From Sphingomonadales bacterium (GTDB taxonomy: Bacteria; Pseudomonadota; Alphaproteobacteria; Sphingomonadales; Sphingomonadaceae): a stretch of DNA of 32,920 bases. Position 1 is the first letter of the stretch. Each line of letters opens with the position of its first letter. Below, piece by piece: positions 7,545 to 15,661 of the stretch. The stretch covers positions 1 through 32,920 of the forward strand of contig JAGWMZ010000040.1 of the NCBI GenBank assembly GCA_028871475.1, read 5' to 3'. Below the pieces are notes generated by a model. It was not told the origin of the DNA. It made no database searches and saw only the letters and a list, made by a program, of their open reading frames with translations. The translations under genes and the position numbers were made by a program.

Positions 7545-8846
7545 TCACAGAATATATTTGGACAGATCCGTGTCACGCGAAAGCTCGCCCAGCCGCGCCG
7601 CGACATAGGTCTCGTCGATCAGCACGGTTTCGCCGCGCCGGTCCTCGGCCTCGAAAGAGAGGTCTTCCAGCAGCTTTTCCATCACCGTCTGCAACCGCCG
7701 CGCGCCAATGTTCTCGACTGATTCATTGACCTGCGCCGCCACGCGGGCAACGGCACGCACGGCCTCGGGGGTGATCTCCAGCGTGACCTCCTCCGTGCCC
7801 ATCAGCGCGCAATATTGCGCCACCAGATTGGCCCGCGTTTCCGACAGGATCCGCACGAAATCATCCTCGGACAACGCCTTCAGCTCCACGCGAATCGGCA
7901 GGCGGCCCTGCAGTTCGGGCAGCATGTCGCTGGGCTTGGCCACGTGGAAGGCGCCGCTGGCGATGAAGAGCACATGGTCGGTCTTCATCGGGCCGTATTT
8001 GGTGGCGATCGTCGTGCCCTCGATCAGCGGCAGCAGGTCGCGCTGCACGCCTTCCCGGCTGACCGACCCACCGCGCACATCGCTGACGGCAATCTTGTCG
8101 ATCTCGTCGATGAAGACGATGCCATTGGTCTCGGCATTGGCCAGCGCCACGCGGGCGACATCATCCTGGTCCATGCGCTTTTCGGCTTCCTCGTCGACCA
8201 GCTTGTCCCAGGCATCGGCCACGCGCAGCTTGCGGCGCTTCATCGGCTTGTGGCCCATCGCCTTGCCCATCATGTCCGACAGGTTGATCATGCCGATGCC
8301 GCCGCCCATGCCGGGGATCTCCATGGGAGCGTTGGGCGCCTCCTCCACCTCGATCTCCACCTCGACATCAGCCATCGCGCCTTCCTCGATGCGCTGGCGG
8401 AAGCTCTCGCGGGTCGCCTCACTGGCATTGTCGCCCACCAGAGCTTTCAGCAGGCGCTCCATCGCCTCCTTGCTGGCCGCTTCGTGCACGGCCTCACGCC
8501 GGCGCGCCTTTTCCAGACGAATCGCTTCCTCGGCCAGATCGCGGCCGATCTGCTCGACATCGCGGCCGACATAGCCGACCTCGGTGAATTTGGTCGCTTC
8601 CACCTTCACGAAGGGCGCATCGGCCAGGCGGGCCAGACGGCGGCTGATCTCGGTCTTGCCGCAGCCCGTGGGGCCAATCATCAGGATATTTTTGGGTGAA
8701 ACCTCGTCACGCAGATCCGCGCCAAGGCGCTGGCGTCGCCAGCGGTTGCGCAGGGCCACAGCCACGGCGCGCTTGGCGTCCTGCTGGCCGATGATGTGCT
8801 CGTCCAACGCGCGGACGATCGCCTTGGGGGTCAGATTGTCATTCAT
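7545..8846 (-). CDS. hslU: HslU, ATPase subunit of the HslVU protease
   Basis: AAA+ unfoldase that feeds proteins to the HslV peptidase in the cytoplasm, part of heat-shock protein quality control. The 433-residue protein has the N-terminal HIIGQQDAKRAVAVALRNRW signature, Walker A GPTGCGKT (58-65), the pore loop GYVG (91-94), an inserted acidic I-domain (about 110-240), Walker B IVFIDEIDK, and the C-terminal tail DLSKYIL, which inserts into HslV. ATG 8846 fits the family N-terminus. A TTG at 8858 would overlap the hslV stop and is an alternative. It lies 8 bases behind hslV and is co-transcribed with it. Confidence 0.97.
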   Translation of the reverse strand: MNDNLTPKAIVRALDEHIIGQQDAKRAVAVALRNRWRRQRLGADLRDEVSPKNILMIGPTGCGKTEISRRLARLADAPFVKVEATKFTEVGYVGRDVEQIGRDLAEEAIRLEKARRREAVHEAASKEAMERLLKALVGDNASEATRESFRQRIEEGAMADVEVEIEVEEAPNAPMEIPGMGGGIGMINLSDMMGKAMGHKPMKRRKLRVADAWDKLVDEEAEKRMDQDDVARVALANAETNGIVFIDEIDKIAVSDVRGGSVSREGVQRDLLPLIEGTTIATKYGPMKTDHVLFIASGAFHVAKPSDMLPELQGRLPIRVELKALSEDDFVRILSETRANLVAQYCALMGTEEVTLEITPEAVRAVARVAAQVNESVENIGARRLQTVMEKLLEDLSFEAEDRRGETVLIDETYVAARLGELSRDTDLSKYIL

Positions 8847-8854
8847 GGGATGGT

Positions 8855-9445
8855 TCAACCAATCGTTTCGCCGATGACCTCAACGGTCACGCGGTCATTG
8901 GTGAAGACGCAGATGTCGGCGGCCACGGCCATGGCGCGGCGGGCGATGATCTCGGCGTCTTCCTCGTAATCGAACAGGGCGCGCGCGGCGGCCAATGCAT
9001 AATTGCCGCCCGAACCGATGGCGGTGATGCCTGCCTCGGGCTCCAGAACATCGCCATTGCCGGTCAACACCAGCATGGTCTCGGCATCGGCCACGATCAT
9101 CAGCGCTTCAAGATTGCGGAGATATTTGTCGGTGCGCCAATCCTTGGCCAGCTCGACAGCGGCGCGCATCAACTGCCCCCTGTGAGCCTCCAGCTTGCGC
9201 TCAAGCCGCTCAAAAAGGGTGAAGGCGTCGGCGGTGGCCCCGGCAAAACCGGCGATCACCTTGCCCTGCCCATCGGGCCCGGGGGCGCCAATGCGCCGCA
9301 CCTTGCGCGCATTGGGCTTCATCACCGTGTTGCCCATCGACACTTGTCCATCGCCCGCGATGACGGTCTTGCCGCCCTTCTTCACGCCGACGATGGTGGT
9401 ACCATGCCACTGAATGAGCCCGTGGCCGGCTGCGTTCGTATCCAT
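8855..9445 (-). CDS. hslV: HslV, peptidase subunit of the HslVU protease
   Basis: Threonine peptidase that forms a double hexameric ring and works with HslU. The 196-residue protein has the HGTTIVGV motif. Cleavage after G15 should expose T16 as the catalytic N-terminal nucleophile, leaving a 15-residue propeptide, somewhat longer than in E. coli. VIAGDGQVSMGNTV and the GSGGNYALAAARAL segment are typical of the family. The start at 9445 has no visible Shine-Dalgarno, and a sigma32-like promoter lies only a few bases upstream (listed separately), so the message may be leaderless. Confidence 0.96.
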   Translation of the reverse strand: MDTNAAGHGLIQWHGTTIVGVKKGGKTVIAGDGQVSMGNTVMKPNARKVRRIGAPGPDGQGKVIAGFAGATADAFTLFERLERKLEAHRGQLMRAAVELAKDWRTDKYLRNLEALMIVADAETMLVLTGNGDVLEPEAGITAIGSGGNYALAAARALFDYEEDAEIIARRAMAVAADICVFTNDRVTVEVIGETIG

Positions 9446-9453
9446 GCACAGGG

Positions 9454-9481
9454 ATATGGGGGCAGCGGAACAATTGTCCAG
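9454..9481 (-). promoter_or_regulatory. Possible sigma32 heat-shock promoter of hslVU
   Basis: On the minus strand CTGGAC (9481-9476), a spacer of 14 bases and CCCCATAT (9461-9454) resemble the heat-shock sigma factor boxes CTTGAA and CCCCATNT. The -10 match is good, the -35 match partial. Only 8 bases separate the -10 box from the hslV ATG, which would put the RNA start at or next to the start codon. Confidence 0.45.
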
Positions 9482-9505
9482 AGCCCCCTGTCCCTTGGTA
9501 CCGGA

Positions 9506-10012
9506 TCAGGAGCCGCCGGTGTTGCTGCCCGGCTGGCCGCTGGCGCCGATGCCTGTGCCCACCGAGCCGATGTTGCCGAACAGATCCTCGAAGAAGGTAC
9601 GCTTCTTGCCCAGCGTCGGGGTGAAGCTGCCATCGGGGTTCAGGCGCACGACCTTGTCCATGCCGGCACGGTCAAGGCTGGCGACATTGCCCTGAGGGTC
9701 AAAACGCACGCGCAGCACCATCTCGCCGGTCGTGCGCGGGCGCATGAAAGCGGCCTGCTTGGTATCGATCGCCACATAGTACCAGCTTTCGCGGCCGAAC
9801 TGCGAAACGAAGGTGGGACGGCCCAGCGTGTGTTCGACCGACTGGCGGTTGTCGATGCCCACCATCACGGAATCGAGCAGCGCCTTGTCCACCAGATAGC
9901 CGCGATGGTCGCGGATCGAGGTGCAGCCGCCGGTCAGCAGCGTCCCTCCCAGCAATGCCAATGCAGCCGCGCGCATCATCAAACCCCGGCCTGCCAACAC
10001 ACTCTTAGCCAT
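9506..10012 (-). CDS. bamE: BamE-like outer-membrane assembly lipoprotein (SmpA/OmlA)
   Basis: Small lipoprotein of the BAM complex that inserts beta-barrel proteins in the outer membrane. The 168-residue product has a hydrophobic N-terminus ending in the lipobox LTGGC, giving lipidated C30. The SmpA/OmlA domain follows (about 35-115): a DSVMVGIDNRQSVEHTLGRPT helix-turn segment, then SWYYVAIDTKQ and VLRVRFDPQGNV strands. The Gly/Ser-rich tail of some 35 residues is probably disordered. ATG 10012 is chosen; in-frame ATGs at 9979 and further upstream remain possible. The gene is divergent from the cytochrome bc1 chaperone gene with about 240 bases between. Confidence 0.85.
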   Translation of the reverse strand: MAKSVLAGRGLMMRAAALALLGGTLLTGGCTSIRDHRGYLVDKALLDSVMVGIDNRQSVEHTLGRPTFVSQFGRESWYYVAIDTKQAAFMRPRTTGEMVLRVRFDPQGNVASLDRAGMDKVVRLNPDGSFTPTLGKKRTFFEDLFGNIGSVGTGIGASGQPGSNTGGS

Positions 10013-10252
10013 GCCCGCCATTGCGCTCTTCTGCTCCAACTCTGCCAGCCTGATGGACGAGGGCATGATTGCCCCCATTGCCAGCGCCCCGATCATTCCT
10101 GTAGGCACGAAGGAGCCTTAGGCGTCCTTGCCCTTTATCGCAATGGCGCTTCGCGCGGGGCCATTGAATGGGTGCTGAACAGGACGATACAGGGCCTGCA
10201 CGCGCCCCTTCGGGCACCGATCCTTTTGATTGCCTTTCAGGAAGATTTGCCC

Positions 10253-10777
10253 ATGGCCGGCGCCTCCCTTCTTTCCCGTCTTCTGGGCCCACGCGGCGAT
10301 GATCATGCCGCTGTCCGCCCGCTGTGGCACGGCCTGGTGGCCAAGGCGCGCGACAAGGGCTGGTATGCCGATACCGGCATTGCCGACACGCTGGGCGGGC
10401 GGTTCGATGCCATCACGCTGGTGCTCAGCCTGGTGCTCATCCGCATGGAGCGCGAGGAGAGCCTGAAAGCGCATTGCGCCCTGCTGACCGAGCTTTTCGT
10501 CACCGACATGGACGGCCAGCTGCGCGAGGCGGGCGTGGGCGACATGGTGGTGGGCAAACATATCGGCCGCTTGATGAGTGTGCTGGGCGGTCGCCTCGGC
10601 GCCTATCGCGACGCTTTGGCTCAGGACGATGAGGACGCGCTGGCCGGCGCCCTTGCGCGCAATGTCACATTGGTGGAAGGGGCAGCCATCGCGCCGCTGG
10701 CTCAGGCCACGCGCCACCTGTCCCGGCGCCTTGCCGCCATGGACGCCGCCACCCTGCTGGCAGGAGACATCGCATGA
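10253..10777 (+). CDS. Ubiquinol-cytochrome c chaperone (CBP3/UQCC1 family)
   Basis: Predicted assembly factor for cytochrome b of the respiratory bc1 complex. The 174-residue protein shows the family pattern: a conserved helix AVRPLWHGLVAKARDKGWYADTGI near 20-43, the RFDAITLVLSLVLIRME helix, and an LLTELFVTDMDGQLREAGVGDMVVGKHI segment containing the invariant-looking DMDGQLRE. ATG 10253 has a good AGGAAG site 7 bases upstream. The frame is open far upstream over the minus-strand genes, which is a high-GC artefact. Its stop overlaps the start of the next gene (ATGA), so the two are translationally coupled. Confidence 0.85.
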   Translation: MAGASLLSRLLGPRGDDHAAVRPLWHGLVAKARDKGWYADTGIADTLGGRFDAITLVLSLVLIRMEREESLKAHCALLTELFVTDMDGQLREAGVGDMVVGKHIGRLMSVLGGRLGAYRDALAQDDEDALAGALARNVTLVEGAAIAPLAQATRHLSRRLAAMDAATLLAGDIA

Positions 10778-11301
10778 CGGACACCCCCCACCCCGAGTTC
10801 AGCCGGATCATCGACATCCGCCATCTCGACGCCAAGCCTATCACCCTGACCGCCAGCGCCGAGGAAGCCAAGGCGCTGGCGAAGCGCTTCGACCTTGTCG
10901 CAGTGCATAGCCTTGCCGCCAGCGTGGCCGTCACCGCCGACGACACCTCATTCCGCGTCACCGGGCGCCTGACGGCCGACATCGTGCAGAGCTGCGCCAT
11001 TTCGGGCGAGGACCTGCCGGTCATCATCGACGAGCCGCTGAACCTGCGCTTTGTGCCCGCCAGCGAGATTCCGGCGGAACCCAGCGACGAGGAAATCGAG
11101 ATCACCGAGGAAGACTGCGACGAGATCGAGTTTTCCGGCGAGCGTTTCGATCTGGGTGAAGCCGTGGCGCAAAGCCTGGGCTTGGCCATTGACCCCTTCG
11201 CCGAGGGGCCGGAAGCGGAACGCGTCCGCCGCGAGGTGGGCCTGTCGGATGAGGGGGCAAGCGGCCCCTTTGCCGCGCTGGCCGCGCTGAAAAAGCAGTA
11301 A
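10774..11301 (+). CDS. YceD / DUF177 family protein
   Basis: A 175-residue acidic protein of the YceD family, linked in bacteria and plants to accumulation of 23S rRNA and ribosome assembly. The family core is visible: a beta-rich N-terminal half, the single-cysteine segment DIVQSCAISGEDLPVIIDEPLNLRF (about 69-93), then an extended acidic stretch (EEIEITEEDCDEIEF) and the helix EAVAQSLGLAIDPF. In many genomes the gene sits next to rpmF. Here it instead overlaps the bc1 chaperone gene by 4 bases, an arrangement I recall from sphingomonads. A strong terminator follows. Confidence 0.85.
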   Translation: MTDTPHPEFSRIIDIRHLDAKPITLTASAEEAKALAKRFDLVAVHSLAASVAVTADDTSFRVTGRLTADIVQSCAISGEDLPVIIDEPLNLRFVPASEIPAEPSDEEIEITEEDCDEIEFSGERFDLGEAVAQSLGLAIDPFAEGPEAERVRREVGLSDEGASGPFAALAALKKQ

Positions 11302-11312
11302 GCCCCAAACAG

Positions 11313-11344
11313 AAACGCCCCGAAGCAGACCTTCGGGGCGTTTT
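11313..11344. terminator. Bidirectional terminator between the YceD and ssb genes
   Basis: AAACGCCCCGAAG (11313-11325) pairs perfectly with CTTCGGGGCGTTT (11331-11343) around a 5-base loop. T-runs follow the stem on both strands, so it can end both the plus-strand YceD gene and the minus-strand ssb gene, which converge here. Confidence 0.92.
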
Positions 11345-11363
11345 GCATGCAGCGCCCCTTCGC

Positions 11364-11936
11364 TCAGAACGGAATGTCGTCGTCCAGATCCTCGGCGAAA
11401 CCGCCGCCGGTGCGGCCCCAGTCGCCGCCGCCCGAGGAACCACCGGCAGACCCGCCCGAAGAACCGCCAGACGAGCGGCCCCAATCACCGCCACCCGAGG
11501 ACCGGCCACCGCCCGAGCCACCGCTCGCGCCGCCCCAGTCGCCGCCGCCCGAACGCTGGCCGCCGCCACCGCCGGCACCGCCACCGGGCGCGCCATCCAG
11601 CATGGTCAGCACGCCGCCCACGCCCACCGAAATCTCGGTGGTGTAGCGGTCATTGCCGCTCTGATCCTGCCACTTGCGGGTGCGCAGCGAGCCCTCGATG
11701 TAAACCTTCGAACCCTTGCGCAGGAAACGCTCGGCCACGCCCACCAGACCGTCGGACTGGAGCACCACCTGATGCCATTCGGTGCGTTCCTTGCGCTCAC
11801 CGCTGGTGCGGTCCTTCCAGCTTTCGCTGGTGGCGATGCGCAGATTGGCGATACGCCCGCCGTTCTGGAACGACTTCACTTCCGGGTCGGCGCCCAGATT
11901 GCCGACCAGAATGACCTTGTTGACGCTGCCTGCCAT
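11364..11936 (-). CDS. ssb: Single-stranded DNA-binding protein SSB
   Basis: Binds and protects single-stranded DNA in replication, recombination and repair. The 190-residue protein has the N-terminal OB fold (about 1-108): SVNKVILVGNLGADPEVK, the aromatic contact region RIATSESWKD, TEWHQVVL and the KVYIEGSLRTRKW strand. A long Gly/Ser linker (about 115-180) follows, carrying repeated GGGDWG units. The tail ends in DLDDDIPF, the acidic tip that recruits partner proteins. ATG 11936 has an AAGAGGA site. The linker is longer and more regular than in E. coli. The gene lies 27 bases downstream of feoB... on the minus strand feoB begins further left, so ssb is its own unit, ending at the bidirectional terminator. 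Confidence 0.96.
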   Translation of the reverse strand: MAGSVNKVILVGNLGADPEVKSFQNGGRIANLRIATSESWKDRTSGERKERTEWHQVVLQSDGLVGVAERFLRKGSKVYIEGSLRTRKWQDQSGNDRYTTEISVGVGGVLTMLDGAPGGGAGGGGGQRSGGGDWGGASGGSGGGRSSGGGDWGRSSGGSSGGSAGGSSGGGDWGRTGGGFAEDLDDDIPF

Positions 11937-11962
11937 TGTTTCCTCTTGCGCGTTTCAGGCCG

Positions 11963-13825
11963 CTAGAGGCCAAGGGCCACCGCGCTCCAATAGGTGATAC
12001 CGGCAAAGAGATAGGCAAGTCCGAAGAGATAGGCCAGCATGAAGCCCGGCCATTTCCACCCATTTGTTTCACGCCGCGTCACCGCAATGGTCGACATGCA
12101 CTGCGGCGCAAAGACAAACCATGCCAGAAAGGCGAGCGCCGTGGGCAGCGACCATTTGGTCTTGAGCTGCTCGGACAGCGCCTCGTCGGTCTTGGCCTCG
12201 TCATTGCTGGCCACGGCATAGGTGGTGGCCAGAGCCGAAACAGACACTTCGCGCGCCGCCATGGAGGGGATCAGCGCCAGCGCAATGTCGCGGTTGAAGC
12301 CGATAGGCTTCATCACCACCGCCAGCCCATTGGCGATATGACCCGCCAGAGAGGCATCGACCTGATCCTTGCCCGGCTCGGCACGGGGGAAGTTGAGCAG
12401 CAGCCACAGGATCACCGTCACCTGAAAGATGATCGTGCCCGCACGGCGCAGGAAGATCCAGGCGCGCTGGAACAGGCCCAGTGCCAGATCGCGCGCGCGC
12501 GGCATCTGGTATTTGGGCATTTCCATGATGAAGCCGCTGGCCTTGCCTTTGGTCACCGTGCCGCGCAGCACCAGCGCCATCACCATGGCCCCCACGATCC
12601 CCGCGATATAGAGCCCGAACAGCACCAGCCCCTGCAGGCCGATGATGCCGCCCGGCCCCACCGGCCGGTTGGGAATGGCGGCCGCAATGATGACGCCATA
12701 GACCGGCAGACGCGCCGAACAGGTCATCAAGGGGGCGATGAGGATGGTGGTCAGCCGGTCCTTGGGGTCGGTGATGGAACGCGTGGCCATGATGCCGGGC
12801 ACCGCGCAGGCAAAGCTGGAGAGCAGCGGAATAAAGCTGCGCCCCGACAGGCCCACGCCCGCCATCAGCCGGTCCATCAGGAAGGCGGCGCGCGCCATAT
12901 AGCCTGATGCCTCAAGGCTCAGGATGAAGAAGAAGAGAATGATGATCTGCGGCAGGAACACCACCACCGCGCCCACGCCCGACAGCGCGCCATCGGTCAC
13001 GAAATCGCGCAGCAGCGAGGGCGCCATATGCCCCTTCACGCTTGCCGTGATCAGGTCGACACCGGCCTGCAAACCATCCTGCAGGGGCTTGGCCCAGGAA
13101 AACACCGCCTGAAACACGACAAAGAGCAGGGCGAAGAGAATCACCGGCCCGATCCATGGATGCAGCAGCAGCTGATCAAGCTTCGAATGCAGCCGGTGGC
13201 GCGTACTCTCTGACAGGATCGCCGCGCTCGCCATGGCATGGGCTTCCATCCGCCGCTCGGCCTGATCGAGATGAGCGCGCGGGTGCACGCCGGGGTGCGC
13301 CTCGGCCTCGCTGATCGCCATGGTGAGTTCGGCAAGACCACGGCGGCGCACGGCGACTGTCGGGATGACCGGCACACCCAGCACCTGCTGCAAGGCGGTG
13401 GGGTCGATCACCAGACCGTCACGTTCGGCAAGGTCGATCATGTTGAGCGCGACCACCGTGGGCCGCCCCAGCGCGATCACTTCCTGCGCGAAGACCAGAT
13501 GCTGCTCCAGATTGCTGGCATCGAGCACGACAACCAGCACATCGGGCGCCATTTCGCCGGGCAATTCACCCAGAATGACGCGGCGGGTCACTTCCTCGTC
13601 GGGGCTGGTCGCGGCAAGGCCATAGGAGCCGGGCAGATCGGTGAGTTCGATCACCTCTCCGGTCGGCAAGGCCAGACGGCCCGCCTTACGCTCCACCGTC
13701 ACGCCGGGATAATTGGCGATCTTCTGCCGCGCGCCGGTCAGCGCGTTGAACAGCGCGCTCTTGCCCGCATTGGGGTTGCCAACCAGCGCCGCCTTGTGGC
13801 GCGCAACACGTTCCACCGCGCTCAT
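11963..13825 (-). CDS. feoB: FeoB ferrous iron transporter
   Basis: Inner-membrane Fe(II) importer with a cytoplasmic GTPase domain. The 620-residue protein shows G1 GNPNAGKS (16-23), G3 DLPG (63-66) and G4 NMID (128-131), then a helical linker and membrane part. Two Gate-type repeats with GRSFIPLLSSFACAVPGIMATR and LMTCSARLPVYGVII hold the Cys residues lined up along the pore in known FeoB proteins. The chain is shorter than the E. coli protein (about 770), as usual for compact alphaproteobacterial forms. The start follows the feoA stop by 4 bases; the two form one operon. Iron control is likely through the Fur-like box in front of feoA. Confidence 0.96.
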   Translation of the reverse strand: MSAVERVARHKAALVGNPNAGKSALFNALTGARQKIANYPGVTVERKAGRLALPTGEVIELTDLPGSYGLAATSPDEEVTRRVILGELPGEMAPDVLVVVLDASNLEQHLVFAQEVIALGRPTVVALNMIDLAERDGLVIDPTALQQVLGVPVIPTVAVRRRGLAELTMAISEAEAHPGVHPRAHLDQAERRMEAHAMASAAILSESTRHRLHSKLDQLLLHPWIGPVILFALLFVVFQAVFSWAKPLQDGLQAGVDLITASVKGHMAPSLLRDFVTDGALSGVGAVVVFLPQIIILFFFILSLEASGYMARAAFLMDRLMAGVGLSGRSFIPLLSSFACAVPGIMATRSITDPKDRLTTILIAPLMTCSARLPVYGVIIAAAIPNRPVGPGGIIGLQGLVLFGLYIAGIVGAMVMALVLRGTVTKGKASGFIMEMPKYQMPRARDLALGLFQRAWIFLRRAGTIIFQVTVILWLLLNFPRAEPGKDQVDASLAGHIANGLAVVMKPIGFNRDIALALIPSMAAREVSVSALATTYAVASNDEAKTDEALSEQLKTKWSLPTALAFLAWFVFAPQCMSTIAVTRRETNGWKWPGFMLAYLFGLAYLFAGITYWSAVALGL

Positions 13826-13829
13826 CGCC

Positions 13830-14096
13830 TCAGATCGCCTCGACCGTCATGGCCCGGGCATGCACCCGGCGCAGCGCCACGGTCATGCGACCGATGGAAA
13901 TGGCCAGCGGATCGCGCCCCGCCATCACGCCGCGATGCGCCACGGCAACGCGTGCGCCGACATCCAGCCCGAGCGCGCGCAACCGCTGCGCCTCTTCCTC
14001 GACCAGCGCCGCCCAGTCGATGGCGATGATTCGCGCCGGAGTGTCCAGCGGCAGGGCATCGAGCGTGGTCGGCGGCAAGGTGGTCATGGCATCCAT
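13830..14096 (-). CDS. feoA: FeoA, SH3-like partner of FeoB
   Basis: Small cytoplasmic protein that supports FeoB-dependent Fe(II) uptake. With the start at 14096 it has 88 residues: LDALPLDTPARIIAIDW, then an acidic helix EEEAQRLRALGLDVGARVAVAHRG, then the strand pair DPLAISIGRMTVALRR, which is the FeoA SH3-like fold. ATG 14087 is an alternative start, 3 codons further in. An earlier in-frame start at 14132 would cover the operator and is unlikely. It is first in the feoA-feoB operon. Confidence 0.88.
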   Translation of the reverse strand: MDAMTTLPPTTLDALPLDTPARIIAIDWAALVEEEAQRLRALGLDVGARVAVAHRGVMAGRDPLAISIGRMTVALRRVHARAMTVEAI

Positions 14097-14125
14097 GACT
14101 CTTGCGCTGCCAGAACTCGCGACAA

Positions 14126-14144
14126 ATTGCAACTGGCTCGCAAT
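14126..14144. promoter_or_regulatory. Fur-box-like site in front of feoA
   Basis: The 19-base sequence ATTGCAACTGGCTCGCAAT has arms ATTGCAA and TCGCAAT that pair at 6 of 7 positions around a 5-base centre. Size and half-sites resemble Fur-type boxes. It ends about 30 bases upstream of the feoA start, where repressor binding would block the promoter under iron sufficiency. Confidence 0.5.
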
Positions 14145-14157
14145 AACACTTTCGTCG

Positions 14158-14829
14158 TCAGTGCGCCGGGTAACGCAGCCGTCCCAGCAGACGCACCACG
14201 CTGAAATGCTCGCGATCCGGGCTCAGCACCCGTGCCTTCAGCTTTTCAAAGTGCATGATGCCCTCGATCCGCCGGTCGAGAAAGGCCATGGTCTGCGCAT
14301 GGTCCTCGCTCTCATCATCCACCAGCACGGCCAGCGTTGCGGCATAGATGCCCGCCAGCGTCGCGCGCTTGGTATAATGATTGTAGTCGGTCGCCACATC
14401 GCCAGCCAGCCGCCACATGGTGTCCGCGCTCGCCCAGCCCAGCCGGGCCGCCGCTGCCGCGTGGCGCGGGCTGGCCATGATCGCCAGCGCCCGGCGCAGC
14501 GCTTCCTCGCGCCCGAACCAGGCCTTCAGGCGAAAGCTGACCAGCGCGCGAATCCGCTCGCGCACCTTCATCGCCATCAAGGCTTCATGCGGCAGGCCCT
14601 CTGCCATGGCGGCATCGACATAGGCGGAAAAACCCGCGATCATCGCCATCGCCCCCTCGCCAAAGGCATAGGCCGCGACATCCTCGTCAACACCCACCTG
14701 CCGGGCCGCCGCGCGCACCGCCGCCTCGCTCCACCCGTCAAAGGCAACCGCATCGGCCAGAACAGGGGCCAGCGCCACCCGTACCTCGTCCAGCGTCAGA
14801 TCGCGGGGGTCTTTCGCCACGGCGCTCAC
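14158..14829 (-). CDS. COQ9 family protein, ubiquinone biosynthesis
   Basis: Predicted lipid-binding accessory protein for ubiquinone synthesis; in mitochondria COQ9 presents the quinone intermediate to the COQ7 hydroxylase. The 223-residue protein is mostly helical with a TetR-like fold. The C-terminal half carries the strongest family signature, ASADTMWRLAGDVATDYNHY followed by TKRATLAGIYAATLAVL and a DDESEDHAQTMAFLDRRIEGIM segment. The start is a GTG at 14829 whose bases overlap the stop of the upstream ankyrin gene (GTGA), so the pair is translationally coupled. A second in-frame GTG at 14820 is possible. The C-terminus RLRYPAH is ordinary. Confidence 0.88.
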   Translation of the reverse strand: MSAVAKDPRDLTLDEVRVALAPVLADAVAFDGWSEAAVRAAARQVGVDEDVAAYAFGEGAMAMIAGFSAYVDAAMAEGLPHEALMAMKVRERIRALVSFRLKAWFGREEALRRALAIMASPRHAAAAARLGWASADTMWRLAGDVATDYNHYTKRATLAGIYAATLAVLVDDESEDHAQTMAFLDRRIEGIMHFEKLKARVLSPDREHFSVVRLLGRLRYPAH

Positions 14830-15467
14830 CTCAGGCTGGGCCCATAGGACACGCCCTTGGCCTTCTTGGCCTTGGCGCTGGTCTCCATCTCACTGACCAT
14901 CGTACCCGTGCGATCCTCGATCTTGGCATAGTCGCGCGCGCTGCGCCCGGCGCTGTCCGAGCGATCAGGGTCAGCGCCAGCCTTGAGCAACACGCGCACC
15001 ATGGCCAGGTCATGCCGGTGGACCGCCGACATCAGCGGCGTTTCGCCCGTGGCGTTCGCTTCATCGGGCCTCGCGCCCGATGCGGTCAGCAGTTCGACCC
15101 CATCGACATAGCCGATTGCGGCGGCCACCACCAAAGGCGTCTCGCCCTTGTTGTTGCGGATGTTGGGGTCGGCGCCGCGTGCCAGGAAATAATTGACCCA
15201 GGGCGTATCGCGCCGCGCCACCAGAATGTGCAGCGCCGTGTCGCCCGTACCGCCGTCGCGGGTGTTGATGATCTGGCTGCCGGGCTGCGAGAGCGTGTCG
15301 TTCACCTCCGACATCTCATTGTTGCGCACCGACTCAAGGAACTTGTAGCCCTTGGAGAAATTCTGCGCCTGCGCGCCCAGCGGCAATGCCAGCATGGCCA
15401 AAGCCACCGCGCCGGCCAGAACCGGCCGGATCTTGCGGCTCTTGTCGTGCGAAATCAGCGACATCAT
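14826..15467 (-). CDS. Secreted ankyrin-repeat protein
   Basis: A 213-residue protein with a charged N-terminus and a hydrophobic stretch VLAGAVALAMLALPLGAQAQ (about 16-35), which reads as a cleavable signal peptide, so it should be periplasmic. Four ankyrin units follow from about 70: DTALHILVARRD, a GADPNIRNNKGETPLVVAA unit, DGVELLTASGARPDEANATGETPLMSA, and MVRVLLKAGADPDRSDSAGRSARDYA. The tail is Lys/Ala-rich. It probably binds another protein; the partner is unknown. ATG 15467 follows a purine-rich AGAGAAAG. ATGs at 15488 and 15464 are also possible. It is coupled to the COQ9 gene by a 4-base overlap and divergent from the SCO gene. Confidence 0.82.
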   Translation of the reverse strand: MMSLISHDKSRKIRPVLAGAVALAMLALPLGAQAQNFSKGYKFLESVRNNEMSEVNDTLSQPGSQIINTRDGGTGDTALHILVARRDTPWVNYFLARGADPNIRNNKGETPLVVAAAIGYVDGVELLTASGARPDEANATGETPLMSAVHRHDLAMVRVLLKAGADPDRSDSAGRSARDYAKIEDRTGTMVSEMETSAKAKKAKGVSYGPSLR

Positions 15468-15661
15468 CACTTTCTCTGGTCTCCTCATGGGCCGCCCTCG
15501 GGCGCTCTTGCCCGATCCGGCCGGATTTGTCGCCCCCCATGATGCATCATACCATCGCATGACGCTCGACCGCCTGCGACCCATCGCCCGATGGTCCGGC
15601 CAAGCCGCTGGCGCAAACAGCTGGAATGATGACAACCTTGCGTCACGGCCCTTAGCAGAGC

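Noticed and set aside
9182..10252. Upstream extension of the bc1 chaperone frame on the plus strand
   Set aside because: It crosses hslV and bamE on the other strand and does not resemble protein; ATG 10253 has a good ribosome site.
11936..12907. Plus-strand open frame opposite feoB
   Set aside because: His/Arg/Gln-rich shadow; FeoB motifs are complete on the minus strand.
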